From Spongiibacteraceae bacterium (lineage in GTDB: Bacteria; Pseudomonadota; Gammaproteobacteria; Pseudomonadales; PIVM01): a stretch of 39,793 nucleotides of DNA. The stretch spans positions 1 through 39,793 of the forward strand of contig JAUXDF010000001.1 in assembly GCA_030618505.1 (NCBI GenBank), read 5' to 3'. Positions 8,407 to 15,920 of the stretch are shown here, one piece after another (position 1 is the stretch's first letter; each line of letters starts with the position of its first letter). A program made the translations under genes and the position numbers. The notes beneath the pieces were generated by a model. It had not been told where the DNA came from. It ran no database searches and saw only the letters and a program-made list of their open reading frames with translations.

Positions 8407-8799
8407 TTATACGCGACGTTTCTTAGGAGGGCGACAACCATTATGAGGAATGGGTGTAACGTCCTTAATATTGCTGATCTTGTAGCCACAATTATTCAGA
8501 GCTCTAACTGCAGACTCTCTACCAGGGCCAGGGCCTTTAACTTCTACATCGAGATTTTTCAAACCAAAATCAAGTGCGGCGTTACCAGCTCGCTCTGCAG
8601 CTACCTGCGCAGCAAACGGAGTGCTTTTTCTTGATCCGCGAAAACCGGATCCACCAGCAGTAGCCCAGCTTAGAGCATTCCCTTGACGGTCAGTAATCGT
8701 TACGATGGTATTATTAAAGGATGCATGTATATGCGCAATCCCGTCTACGACTGTCTTTTTGACCTTCTTGCGGGTAGCTTTTGCACTTGGCTTAGCCAT
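8407..8799 (-). CDS. rpsK: 30S ribosomal protein S11
   Basis: S11 forms part of the small-subunit platform near the E-site mRNA. At 130 residues it is one longer than E. coli. It begins with a basic tail MAKPSAKATRKKVKKTVVDG, contains FNNTIVTITDRQGNALSWATAGG and GFRGSRKSTPFAAQVAAE, and ends with the conserved PIPHNGCRPPKKRRV. It lies 60 bp after rpsM and 32 bp before rpsD in the alpha operon. Confidence 0.99.
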   Translation of the reverse strand: MAKPSAKATRKKVKKTVVDGIAHIHASFNNTIVTITDRQGNALSWATAGGSGFRGSRKSTPFAAQVAAERAGNAALDFGLKNLDVEVKGPGPGRESAVRALNNCGYKISNIKDVTPIPHNGCRPPKKRRV

Positions 8800-8859
8800 A
8801 ACTTAATTCCTGGTATTAAAAGAACTACTTCTATAAATAAATACTGAACCAGCCAACAC

Positions 8860-9216
8860 TTACCTGCGAATAGGCTTGCGAGGCCCCTTTCGGGTTCTGG
8901 CATTCGTTTTGGTTCGCTGTCCGCGCAAAGGCAGATTGTTACGATGGCGCATGCCCCGGTTGCACTTCAGATCCATCAAGCGCTTAATATTCATCGATAT
9001 TTCACGGCGAAGATCACCTTCAACACTTAGCTGAGTAACTTTCTGGCGGATTAAATCGAGTTTGTCTTCTGTGACTTCACCGATCTTCACATCTTCAGCA
9101 ATACCAGTTTCTGCACAAAGCTTTTTAGCAGTAGTACGGCCAACACCATAAATGTAGGTTAGCGAGATTACTGCATGCTTGTGGTCTGGTATATTGACAC
9201 CAGCTATACGAGCCAT
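8860..9216 (-). CDS. rpsM: 30S ribosomal protein S13
   Basis: S13 sits in the 30S head and forms bridges to the large subunit and P-site tRNA. The 118 residues equal the E. coli length. The start MARIAGVNIPDHKHAVISLTYIYGVG and the basic tail RTKTNARTRKGPRKPIRR are diagnostic. It is the first gene of the alpha operon. The 129-bp spacer before it holds a 24-bp palindrome with a T-run and a putative S4-responsive leader, so this is a likely control point. Confidence 0.99.
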   Translation of the reverse strand: MARIAGVNIPDHKHAVISLTYIYGVGRTTAKKLCAETGIAEDVKIGEVTEDKLDLIRQKVTQLSVEGDLRREISMNIKRLMDLKCNRGMRHRNNLPLRGQRTKTNARTRKGPRKPIRR

Positions 9217-9300
9217 TCAAATTACTCCAGTTACTATTTCTACCCTTAATTGGCCACGTTTCTGTGGGCCGGTCGCGAAAGGCGCAACAGGATAGCTTTT
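9217..9300 (-). promoter_or_regulatory. Putative alpha operon leader (S4 autoregulation site) before rpsM
   Basis: The minus-strand leader contains TATCCTGTTGCGCC, which resembles the AUCCUG segment of the E. coli alpha leader pseudoknot. It then has a hairpin in which GGCCCAC pairs with GTGGCC through one bulge around AGAAAC (about 9255-9270), and an SD region CTGGAG shortly before the rpsM ATG. In E. coli S4 binds a pseudoknot at this place. A covariance-model match (Rfam alpha_RBS) was not run; identification rests on position and partial similarity. Confidence 0.45.
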
Positions 9301-9308
9301 GCTTAAGT

Positions 9309-9336
9309 AAAAATCAACTTATTTAAATAAGTTGAT
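9309..9336 (-). terminator. Perfect 24-bp palindrome plus T-run between rpmJ and rpsM
   Basis: Positions 9313-9336 form an exact palindrome with half-site ATCAACTTATTT. On the minus strand it is followed directly by five T bases, giving an AT-rich rho-independent terminator or attenuator form. It begins 10 bp after the rpmJ stop, so it probably ends or attenuates spc transcription and isolates the alpha operon. The low GC of the stem would make it a leaky terminator. Confidence 0.6.
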
Positions 9337-9345
9337 CTAACGATT

Positions 9346-9462
9346 TTAACCCTGACGCTGCTTATGGCGAGGCTCAGTCTTACAGATAACTCGAACAACA
9401 CCTTTACGTTTAACGATCTTACAGTTGCGACAGATCTTCTTTACAGACGCTCTAACTTTCAT
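9346..9462 (-). CDS. rpmJ: 50S ribosomal protein L36
   Basis: A 38-residue protein translated from the ATG at 9460-9462 to the TAA at 9346-9348. It begins MKVRASVKKICRNCKIVKRK and ends TEPRHKQRQG. The zinc ribbon residues Cys11, Cys14, Cys27 and a His near 33 are all present, so this is the zinc-containing form. Length is the same as E. coli RpmJ. It is 35 bp downstream of secY and is the last gene of the spc operon. Confidence 0.96.
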   Translation of the reverse strand: MKVRASVKKICRNCKIVKRKGVVRVICKTEPRHKQRQG

Positions 9463-9497
9463 TTTGTGCCTCTACAAATATTCAATTACCAGAAGCG

Positions 9498-10823
9498 CTA
9501 CGATTTCTTACCGAAGCTCTTCAAATTAGCTTTGTCCATCAGTGAATCATACTGATGAGACATCAGATGCGATTGCACTTGAGACATAAAGTCCATAACA
9601 ACGACCACCACGATCAACAAGGAGGTACCGCCGAGATAAAATGGTACGTTAGCAACAACAACAAGAAACTGCGGCAATAAACACACCAAAGCAATATAGG
9701 CTGCTCCAAATACCGTTAAGCGCGTTAACACACCATCAATATATTTTGCTGTTTGCTCCCCTGGACGTATACCTGGCAGGAAGGCCCCGGAGCGTTTAAG
9801 GTTTTCGGCAACTTCTTTTGGATTAAACATCAAGGCCGTATAAAAGAAGCAGAAAAACACAATAAGCACGGTAAATATCAAAATATTCAGTGGCTGGCCT
9901 GGCCCTATAGCAAAAGCAATTTCCTGCAGCCAGTCCATTTCCTCTGATGATTGACCTACCCACTGAGCGATGGACGCTGGAAACAATAATATACTACTGG
10001 CGAAAATAGCTGGAATAACACCAGCCATATTAATTTTTAACGGCAGGTGGCTTGATTGCGCCTGCATTAATCGCCGCCCCTGCTGACGTTTGGCATAATT
10101 AACGGTAATTCTACGCTGCCCGCGCTCAATACGAACTATAAACCAGATCACTGAAACGGCGACGGCGATAATACTTAAAAGCACTAATATATGTAACTCA
10201 CCTTGCCTGGACTGTTCTAGTGACTGGCCGATCGCACCTGGCAAACCGGCAACGATACCAGCAAAAATCAGCATCGAGATACCGTTACCAATACCTCTCT
10301 CTGTAACCTGCTCACCCAACCACATCATAAAGACTGCGCCGGTAACCAGCGAAACCATGGAGATAGCGATCACCGAAAAACCATCACCAAAAAACAAACC
10401 CTGCGACGCCATGCCTACTGACATACCGGCTGCCTGAACAGTAGCCAATATTACCGTCCCGTAACGCGTGTACTGGGAAATCTTTCGTCGCCCGGACTCA
10501 CCTTCTTTTTTTAACTGCTCCAGCGTTGGGCTAACCGCGCTGAGTAACTGCATAATGATCGAGGCAGAAATATAAGGCATGATACCTAGCGCCAGGATGC
10601 TCATTCTTTCTAACGCACCACCAGAAAACATATTAAACAAACCAAGTATGGTACCTTGATTCTGATTAAATAGTGCGTCCAGCTGATCTGGGTTTATCCC
10701 CGGCACGGGTATATGTGTACCGATCCGATAAACAACTATCGCCATCAAAACAAAACGAAGGCGAGTAAAAAGCTCGCCTAATCCCTGTCTACCGCCTGAA
10801 TTTGCCTTTCCCGGGTTAGCCAT
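9498..10823 (-). CDS. secY: Protein translocase subunit SecY
   Basis: SecY is the channel-forming subunit of the SecYEG translocon in the inner membrane. The 441 residues (443 in E. coli) contain ten predicted membrane segments. Landmarks are RLRFVLMAIVVYRIGTHIPV at TM1, the plug and FSGGALERMSILALGIMPYI region, LEQLKKEGESGRRKISQYTR, the cytoplasmic loop INYAKRQQGRR-like VNYAKRQQGRR, and FFYTALMFNPKEVAENLKRSGAF in the C-terminal half. Its ATG directly follows the rplO stop codon with no gap, which points to coupled translation within the spc operon. Confidence 0.99.
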   Translation of the reverse strand: MANPGKANSGGRQGLGELFTRLRFVLMAIVVYRIGTHIPVPGINPDQLDALFNQNQGTILGLFNMFSGGALERMSILALGIMPYISASIIMQLLSAVSPTLEQLKKEGESGRRKISQYTRYGTVILATVQAAGMSVGMASQGLFFGDGFSVIAISMVSLVTGAVFMMWLGEQVTERGIGNGISMLIFAGIVAGLPGAIGQSLEQSRQGELHILVLLSIIAVAVSVIWFIVRIERGQRRITVNYAKRQQGRRLMQAQSSHLPLKINMAGVIPAIFASSILLFPASIAQWVGQSSEEMDWLQEIAFAIGPGQPLNILIFTVLIVFFCFFYTALMFNPKEVAENLKRSGAFLPGIRPGEQTAKYIDGVLTRLTVFGAAYIALVCLLPQFLVVVANVPFYLGGTSLLIVVVVVMDFMSQVQSHLMSHQYDSLMDKANLKSFGKKS

Positions 10824-11273
10824 TTATTCCTCTATCTTGCCGCCAGCCTTTTCGATAGCTTCACGAGCGCCTTTTGTCACGGCAAGCCCTTTCACCGTAA
10901 TGCTCTTAGCCACGTCACCAGACAAAAATATTTTTGCACGTTTTATATGCTGGCCAACAAGATCTGCTTCCTTGAGCACATCCAGATCAACTACATCGCC
11001 CTCAATACTGGCGAGCTCACTGGTGCGAACCTGTGCACTCACTCGTGAGACGCGAGAAGTAAAACCATACTTAGGCAGGCGTTTCTGCAAAGGCATTTGA
11101 CCGCCCTCGAAACCCGGCTTAACACTACCACCGGTACGTGCCTTTTGTCCTTTATGGCCACGGCCACAGGTTTTGCCAGTACCGCTACCAATACCACGAC
11201 CAACACGCTTTGCTGTAGATCGTTTGCCTGGTGCCGGACTCAGGGAATTTAAACTTAACACTTCACTGCCCAT
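10824..11273 (-). CDS. rplO: 50S ribosomal protein L15
   Basis: L15 binds 23S rRNA late in large-subunit assembly. The 149 residues are a little longer than the 144 of E. coli because of a short N-terminal extension (MGSEVLSLNSLSPAPGK); no later Met offers an alternative start. The basic glycine-rich RVGRGIGSGTGKTCGRGHKG and FEGGQMPLQKRLPKYGF blocks are typical. The stop abuts the secY start and rpmD ends only 5 bp upstream. Confidence 0.98.
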   Translation of the reverse strand: MGSEVLSLNSLSPAPGKRSTAKRVGRGIGSGTGKTCGRGHKGQKARTGGSVKPGFEGGQMPLQKRLPKYGFTSRVSRVSAQVRTSELASIEGDVVDLDVLKEADLVGQHIKRAKIFLSGDVAKSITVKGLAVTKGAREAIEKAGGKIEE

Positions 11274-11278
11274 AGCAG

Positions 11279-11464
11279 TTATTCCTCAATTCGTACCAAA
11301 TAATTTACTTTATTCATCATGCCACGTGTCGATGGTGTATCCTCAACCTCAACGGTATGACCGATTCTGCGCAGCCCAAGACCAGCCACACATGCTTTGT
11401 GGGACTTTAATCGACCATTAACACTGCGTACTAATGTAACTTTAACGCTTTTTTTATCCGCCAT
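11279..11464 (-). CDS. rpmD: 50S ribosomal protein L30
   Basis: L30 is a small large-subunit protein of the spc operon. The frame reads KSVKVTLVRSVNGRLKSHKACVAGLGLRRIGHTVEVEDTPSTRGMMNKVNYLVRI, the standard L30 core. Two ATGs exist: 11468-11470 and 11462-11464. The second is chosen because GGGTG sits about 7 nt before it, whereas the first would be only 3 nt from that site; the choice changes the protein by two residues (61 against 63). E. coli L30 has 59. Confidence 0.95.
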   Translation of the reverse strand: MADKKSVKVTLVRSVNGRLKSHKACVAGLGLRRIGHTVEVEDTPSTRGMMNKVNYLVRIEE

Positions 11465-11478
11465 CGCCATACACCCGA

Positions 11479-11994
11479 TTAATTCATCATTTCTTCAACG
11501 GATTTGCCGCGTTTGGCAGCAACTTCTTCCGGAGAACGCATAGTCTTTAAACCTTCAAAGGTTGCGCGAACTACATTAACCGGATTGGTTGAACCGTAGC
11601 ATTTCGCCAATACGTTTTGGATACCGGCTATTTCAAGCACAGCTCGCATCGCTCCACCAGCAATCACTCCAGTACCTTCAGAGGCAGGCTGCATGTACAC
11701 CTTCGATGCGCCATGGCGCGCCTTTATAGGGTATTGAATAGTGGTGCCATCCAGATCTACCTGGATCATATTACGGCGCGCCGCTTCCATCGCTTTTTGA
11801 ATGGCAATAGGTACTTCACGCGCTTTTCCGCGACCAAAGCCAACCTTACCATTTCCATCACCAACAACGGTGAGAGCGGTAAAACCGAATATTCGGCCAC
11901 CTTTAACAACTTTTGCTACGCGATTCACTTGAACCAGCTTTTCTTGTAGCCCTTCGCTGTTATTACCTTTATCTTTCTGATCGTTAAACGCCAT
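11479..11994 (-). CDS. rpsE: 30S ribosomal protein S5
   Basis: S5 works with S4 and S12 in decoding fidelity and mRNA unwinding at the entry pore. The 171 residues (167 in E. coli) contain LVQVNRVAKVVKGGRIFGFTALTVVGDGNGKVGFGRGKA, the double-stranded RNA-binding region and the site of spectinomycin-resistance changes. The C-terminal half has GAMRAVLEIAGIQNVLAKCYGSTNPVNVVRAT. No unusual change is seen. It sits between rplR (11 bp) and rpmD (14 bp). Confidence 0.99.
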   Translation of the reverse strand: MAFNDQKDKGNNSEGLQEKLVQVNRVAKVVKGGRIFGFTALTVVGDGNGKVGFGRGKAREVPIAIQKAMEAARRNMIQVDLDGTTIQYPIKARHGASKVYMQPASEGTGVIAGGAMRAVLEIAGIQNVLAKCYGSTNPVNVVRATFEGLKTMRSPEEVAAKRGKSVEEMMN

Positions 11995-12005
11995 ATCGCT
12001 ATACC

Positions 12006-12356
12006 TTAGAACTCTAATCCAGCTTCTCTAGCTGCATCAGCTAGTGCCTTTACTCGACCATGGTATTTAAAACCGCTACGATCGAATGCTACCTGCGTTA
12101 AACCCGCAGCTTTCGCTTTTTCTGCAATCGCCTTTCCAACTTCAGCAGCGGCTTCAGCATTACCTGTTTTCCCGCCACGGAGATCTTTATCGAGCGTCGA
12201 AGCACTTGCCAGAACCAGATCACCTGCGGGTGAAAGAATCTGAGCATACATATGGCGCGGTGTACGGTGAATAGACAGCCGACTAACACCTAACTCTCGC
12301 ATCTTCATTCGCGCGCGCGTAGCACGACGTATTCTTGAATTTTTCTTTGCGCTCAT
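12006..12356 (-). CDS. rplR: 50S ribosomal protein L18
   Basis: L18 joins 5S rRNA to the central protuberance together with L5. The 116 residues (117 in E. coli) show the family pattern RIRRATRARMKMRELGVSRLSIHRTPRHMYAQILSP at the N-terminus and GRVKALADAAREAGLEF at the C-terminus. It is placed between rplF and rpsE with 10-11 bp spacers. Confidence 0.98.
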   Translation of the reverse strand: MSAKKNSRIRRATRARMKMRELGVSRLSIHRTPRHMYAQILSPAGDLVLASASTLDKDLRGGKTGNAEAAAEVGKAIAEKAKAAGLTQVAFDRSGFKYHGRVKALADAAREAGLEF

Positions 12357-12366
12357 AATCTAGCCT

Positions 12367-12900
12367 TTACTTCTTCTTCGCTTCTTTACGGCGTACATGT
12401 TCATCAGAATAACGAACACCTTTACCCTTGTATGGCTCAGGTGGACGGAAAGCTCGAATTTCTGCAGCCACCTGTCCAATCAACTGTTTGCTAGCACCCT
12501 TCAATACAATTTCAGTCTGGGTGGGTGTTTCTACCTTGACCCCTTCTGGAAGCTTATAGTCAATCGGATGGGAAAAACCAAGGGTAAGACTTATGGTTTT
12601 ACCGGATGCTTTGGCACGATAACCAACCCCGTTCAGCTGCAGCTTCTTCTCAAAGCCCTGACTAACGCCGGTGACCATGTTATTAACCAGAGCTCTTGTG
12701 GTACCAGCGATAGCCCGTGAGGACTTGCCATTATCACGCGCAGAAAATGTAAGAATTTCATCATCCTTTTTAACATCAACATTAATGTTGATGTTCATTT
12801 CCAGGGAGCCGTTACCGCCTTTGACCTTGATTTGCTGACCAGCTAGAGTCACTTCGACTCCTGATGGAATCACAACCGGGCTTTTTGCAACTCGAGACAT
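12367..12900 (-). CDS. rplF: 50S ribosomal protein L6
   Basis: L6 lies next to the sarcin-ricin loop and the elongation factor binding site. The 177 residues equal the E. coli length. The start MSRVAKSPVVIPSGVEV, the central GFEKKLQLNGVGYRAKASG and the C-terminal IRAFRPPEPYKGKGVRYSDEHVRRKEAKKK are all standard. It lies 24 bp after rpsH in the spc operon. Confidence 0.99.
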   Translation of the reverse strand: MSRVAKSPVVIPSGVEVTLAGQQIKVKGGNGSLEMNININVDVKKDDEILTFSARDNGKSSRAIAGTTRALVNNMVTGVSQGFEKKLQLNGVGYRAKASGKTISLTLGFSHPIDYKLPEGVKVETPTQTEIVLKGASKQLIGQVAAEIRAFRPPEPYKGKGVRYSDEHVRRKEAKKK

Positions 12901-12924
12901 AACTTTTACTCATCAAATACTATT

Positions 12925-13320
12925 TTAGAAAACCTGGCAGATTAACTCGCCGCCGATACCTTCTTTGCGTGCTGCACGGTCAGTCATCAGACCTTTACTC
13001 GTGGAGACTATAGTAATACCAAGCCCACTATTAACTTTGGGGATATCATCATGTGTAGAATAAATTCTCAAACCGGGGCGACTGACCCTTTGGATTTTCT
13101 CAATGACAGGCTTGCCCTGATAATATTTAAGATCCAGAATCAGCGTAGATTTACCGCTTTGCTCTTCGACCTTGCTACCATTTATATACCCTTCCTGGCA
13201 AAGCACATCAGCGATAGCCGACTTTACCTTGGAGGCTGGCATCTGGACTTCAGTCTTTGCTGCTCTCTGAGCGTTTCGAACTCGCGTCAGCATATCAGCT
13301 ATTGGATCTTGCATACTCAT
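12925..13320 (-). CDS. rpsH: 30S ribosomal protein S8
   Basis: S8 binds the central domain of 16S rRNA and in E. coli represses the spc operon near the rplE start. The 131 residues begin MSMQDPIADMLTRVRNAQRA, as in E. coli, and end STSKGLMTDRAARKEGIGGELICQVF, including the RNA-contacting STSKG loop. Both Met1 and Met3 could start, but the longer form matches the family. It lies 54 bp after rpsN. Confidence 0.99.
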   Translation of the reverse strand: MSMQDPIADMLTRVRNAQRAAKTEVQMPASKVKSAIADVLCQEGYINGSKVEEQSGKSTLILDLKYYQGKPVIEKIQRVSRPGLRIYSTHDDIPKVNSGLGITIVSTSKGLMTDRAARKEGIGGELICQVF

Positions 13321-13374
13321 ATTATTACCTCAACATCAAAGCCAGATAAGCGACTTTGAAATCTCCTTAAAAGT

Positions 13375-13680
13375 TTACCAGCTAGCCTTGACCAGACCCG
13401 GCACATCACCGCGCATTGCCGCTTCTCTCAGCTTATTTCGACACAGCCCAAATTTACGATACACGCCATGGGGTCGGCCAGTTATCTGACAACGACGGCG
13501 CTGACGACATGGGCTTGCATTACGTGGCAACTTTTGAATAGCTACCTGTGCATCCCATTTTTCTTCATCAGTGGCGTTGACGTCTGCAAGAATCGCCCTG
13601 AGTTTCGCTCGCTTTTCTGCAAATTTAGCTACTGTTTTTTCGCGCTTTTTTTCGCGCGCAATCATCGATGCCTTTGCCAT
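13375..13680 (-). CDS. rpsN: 30S ribosomal protein S14, zinc-free long form
   Basis: S14 is a 30S head protein. The 101 residues and the pattern SPCRQRRRCQITGRPHGVYRKFGLCRNKLREAAMRGDVPGLVKASW identify the long type that lacks the CxxC...CxxC zinc site. Three scattered Cys are present, but not in the zinc-ribbon spacing. The ATG at 13678-13680 gives MAKASMIAREKKREK, matching E. coli. It lies 13 bp after rplE. Confidence 0.98.
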   Translation of the reverse strand: MAKASMIAREKKREKTVAKFAEKRAKLRAILADVNATDEEKWDAQVAIQKLPRNASPCRQRRRCQITGRPHGVYRKFGLCRNKLREAAMRGDVPGLVKASW

Positions 13681-13693
13681 TAGTCTGCTGCTC

Positions 13694-14233
13694 TCAACCT
13701 TTTAAAGGGAAATTAAATGCTCTCAATAGTGCTCGACCTTCGTCATCTGTTTTTGCACTAGTGGTGATCGCTATATCCATACCGCGGAGCTTATCTACCT
13801 TATCATAATCGATTTCCGGAAAGATAATTTGCTCGGTTACTCCCATCGCAAAATTACCACGACCATCGAAGGACTTCGGATTAATACCGCGAAAATCTCT
13901 AATCCTGGGGATCGATATAGAAATCAAACGATCAAGGAATTCATACATGCGCTCACCGCGCAGACTGACCTTACAGCCAATCGGCCACTCTTCACGGACT
14001 TTAAATCCTGCGATAGATTTACGCGCCTTGGTAACGATCGGCTTTTGACCGGCGATCAGTTCCATATCCTTTACTGCGTAATCCAGGACTTTTTTATCGC
14101 CCAGTGCATCACCAACACCCATATTCAGGGTAATTTTGGTGATTTTAGGCACCAGCATAATATAATTTAAGCCAAGCTCATCTTTAAGCTTAGCGGCGAT
14201 CTCTGCTTTATATAATTCTCTTAATCTTGCCAT
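13694..14233 (-). CDS. rplE: 50S ribosomal protein L5
   Basis: L5 binds 5S rRNA and contacts P-site tRNA. The 179 residues equal the E. coli length. Landmarks are PKITKITLNMGVGDALGDKK, the TKARKSIAGFKVREEWPIGCKVSLRGERMYEFLDRL block and the tail ITTSAKTDDEGRALLRAFNFPLKG. In E. coli the S8 operator overlaps this gene start; I did not find a clear hairpin in the 18-bp spacer before it. Confidence 0.99.
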   Translation of the reverse strand: MARLRELYKAEIAAKLKDELGLNYIMLVPKITKITLNMGVGDALGDKKVLDYAVKDMELIAGQKPIVTKARKSIAGFKVREEWPIGCKVSLRGERMYEFLDRLISISIPRIRDFRGINPKSFDGRGNFAMGVTEQIIFPEIDYDKVDKLRGMDIAITTSAKTDDEGRALLRAFNFPLKG

Positions 14234-14251
14234 GATCTGCTTCCAGCCTGA

Positions 14252-14566
14252 TTACGCGTCTATCAATTCATTGTCAGATTTAAAAAAGCGAGCTTTTTTA
14301 CCATCTTCCAGACGAATACCAACACGGTCTGCTTTTTGTGTTTTAGGGTTAAAAATAGCGACGTTGGAGCCCTCGATTGGCGCTTCCTTTTCGACTATCC
14401 CACCAGCCACACCCGCATTGGGATTAGGCTTAGTGTGGCGCTTGATCATATTGACGCCTGAAACAATCATGCGCCCATCATCATTGACTCTGACAATCTT
14501 GCCGCGCTTACCCTTATCTTTACCAGCTATGACGACTACTTCGTCTTCGCGCTTCATTTTGCGCAT
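14252..14566 (-). CDS. rplX: 50S ribosomal protein L24
   Basis: L24 starts large-subunit assembly at the 5' end of 23S rRNA. The KOW-type motif VIAGKDKGKRGKIVRVNDDGR is near the N-terminus, and the C-terminus has NVAIFNPKTQKADRVGIRLEDGKKARFFKS. A TTG codon two positions upstream (14572) is in frame, but the ATG at 14564-14566 is preceded by GAGGG at 6 nt spacing and gives 104 residues, the E. coli length. It lies 27 bp after rplN. Confidence 0.97.
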   Translation of the reverse strand: MRKMKREDEVVVIAGKDKGKRGKIVRVNDDGRMIVSGVNMIKRHTKPNPNAGVAGGIVEKEAPIEGSNVAIFNPKTQKADRVGIRLEDGKKARFFKSDNELIDA

Positions 14567-14593
14567 GACCAACCCTCAAATATTTCTATCTCT

Positions 14594-14962
14594 TTATAAT
14601 ACTTCTGGAGCCAAAGAGATGATTTTCATGAATTTCTCAGTTCGCAATTCGCGTGTAACTGGCCCAAATATACGTGTACCAATAGGTGCCAACTGGGCGT
14701 TTAACAATACCGCGGCATTATCGTCAAATTTAATCAACGAACCATCTCCACGACGAACGCCTTTTTTAGTGCGTACTACGACGGCTGTCATCACCTGGCC
14801 TTTCTTAACTTTACCGCGAGGAATTGCTTCCTTTACAGTAACTTTAATAATATCGCCAACCCTTGCGTAGCGACGATGTGATCCACCGAGCACTTTGATA
14901 CACATCACCCGACGAGCGCCACTGTTGTCAGCAACTTCAAGGTAACTTTGTGTTTGAATCAT
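14594..14962 (-). CDS. rplN: 50S ribosomal protein L14
   Basis: L14 forms an intersubunit bridge and is the first gene of the spc group. The 122 residues start MIQTQSYLEVADNSGARRVMCIKVLGG, the family signature, and contain VVVRTKKGVRRGDGSLIKFDDNA. In the 56-bp spacer before it a small hairpin, CAAGCG (15002-15007 on the minus strand) with CGCTTG (14989-14994), occurs without a T-run. No strong terminator separates it from rpsQ, so S10 and spc transcripts may be continuous. Confidence 0.98.
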   Translation of the reverse strand: MIQTQSYLEVADNSGARRVMCIKVLGGSHRRYARVGDIIKVTVKEAIPRGKVKKGQVMTAVVVRTKKGVRRGDGSLIKFDDNAAVLLNAQLAPIGTRIFGPVTRELRTEKFMKIISLAPEVL

Positions 14963-15018
14963 CGATCAACTCCAAACCTGTTCTTATGCAAGCGTTAAAT
15001 CCGCTTGACCCGCTACAA

Positions 15019-15285
15019 TTAACTTTCTGACGCTCGCTCTTCTATTCGAAGCAATTGCCAGGATTTTGTCTTGGACAACGGACGGCTTTCACTTATGGTG
15101 ACAACATCCCCGGCGTTACACTCGTTACTCTCATCATGCGCATGTAGCTTTGTTGAGCGAGTCATAAATTTTCCGTATATTGGATGCTTTACACGGCGCT
15201 CAACCAATACAGTAATGGTCTTATCCATTTTGTCGCTAACAACCTTACCGGTCACCGTGCGAGCTGTCTTTTCACCTTCAGCCAT
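15019..15285 (-). CDS. rpsQ: 30S ribosomal protein S17
   Basis: S17 is an early-assembling OB-fold protein of the 30S body. The 88 residues (84 in E. coli) contain VTGKVVSDKMDKTITVLVERRVKHPIYGKFMTRSTK and DVVTISESRPLSKTKSW, which are diagnostic. It begins 2 bp after the rpmC stop and is the last gene of the S10 group. Confidence 0.99.
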   Translation of the reverse strand: MAEGEKTARTVTGKVVSDKMDKTITVLVERRVKHPIYGKFMTRSTKLHAHDESNECNAGDVVTISESRPLSKTKSWQLLRIEERASES

Positions 15286-15287
15286 GT

Positions 15288-15479
15288 CTACTTACCTGCC
15301 TTCTGCTTCAGCACAGTTTTGACTCGTGCTATCTCTTGTTTGTTTTGCTTTAACAAGTGGGTCTGTGCCAATTGACCAGTCCCTTTCTGCATACGAAGCT
15401 TAAACTGTTGCTCACGCAAACTGAGTAGCTCAGCGCTTAACTCGTCAGCTGTTTTCTCTAGCAATTTATTCGCTTTCAT
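15288..15479 (-). CDS. rpmC: 50S ribosomal protein L29
   Basis: L29 surrounds the peptide exit tunnel and is part of the docking site for trigger factor and SRP. The 63 residues equal E. coli. The pattern is MKANKLLEKTADELSAELLSLREQQFKLRMQKGTGQL, with a basic helical end. The ATG overlaps the rplP stop codon by one base (TAATG), implying translational coupling. Confidence 0.98.
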   Translation of the reverse strand: MKANKLLEKTADELSAELLSLREQQFKLRMQKGTGQLAQTHLLKQNKQEIARVKTVLKQKAGK

Positions 15480-15892
15480 TACATCACCGATCTTTTAACG
15501 AAAGTTGTCGCTACAGGTAACTTCGCCGCAGCCAGTGCAAAAGCTTCTTTGGCAAGCTCTTCAGATACACCCTCTACTTCGTAAAGAATCTTACCCGGTT
15601 GAATCTGCGCAACCCAGTACTCGACGTTACCCTTACCCTTACCTTGACGAACCTCTAGAGGCTTCTGGGTAATAGGCTTATCAGGAAATACTCGAATCCA
15701 GATTTTACCACCACGTTTTATGTGTCGAGTCATTGCTCGACGAGCCGCTTCGATCTGGCGGGCAGTAATACGACCTCTACTGGTCGACTTGAGCCCGAAT
15801 TCTCCAAAGCTCACTTTACTGCCACGATGTGCCAGTCCGCGATTACGGCCTTTTTGCTGCTTGCGAAATTTTGTACGCTTAGGCTGCAACAT
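15479..15892 (-). CDS. rplP: 50S ribosomal protein L16
   Basis: L16 organises the A-site side of the peptidyl transferase region. The 137 residues (136 in E. coli) begin MLQPKRTKFRKQQKGRNRGL and contain KSTSRGRITARQIEAARRAMTRHIKRGGKIWIRVFPDKPIT, the standard core. Its stop overlaps the rpmC start. It lies 28 bp after rpsC. Confidence 0.99.
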   Translation of the reverse strand: MLQPKRTKFRKQQKGRNRGLAHRGSKVSFGEFGLKSTSRGRITARQIEAARRAMTRHIKRGGKIWIRVFPDKPITQKPLEVRQGKGKGNVEYWVAQIQPGKILYEVEGVSEELAKEAFALAAAKLPVATTFVKRSVM

Positions 15893-15920
15893 CTGTGTAA
15901 CCCCTAATTACCAACTACTC

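Noticed and set aside
14232..14870. Plus-strand open frame of 212 codons opposite rplX and rplN
   Set aside because: It is fully antisense to two ribosomal protein genes, and its composition is Ser/Thr/Pro-rich as expected for a shadow frame.
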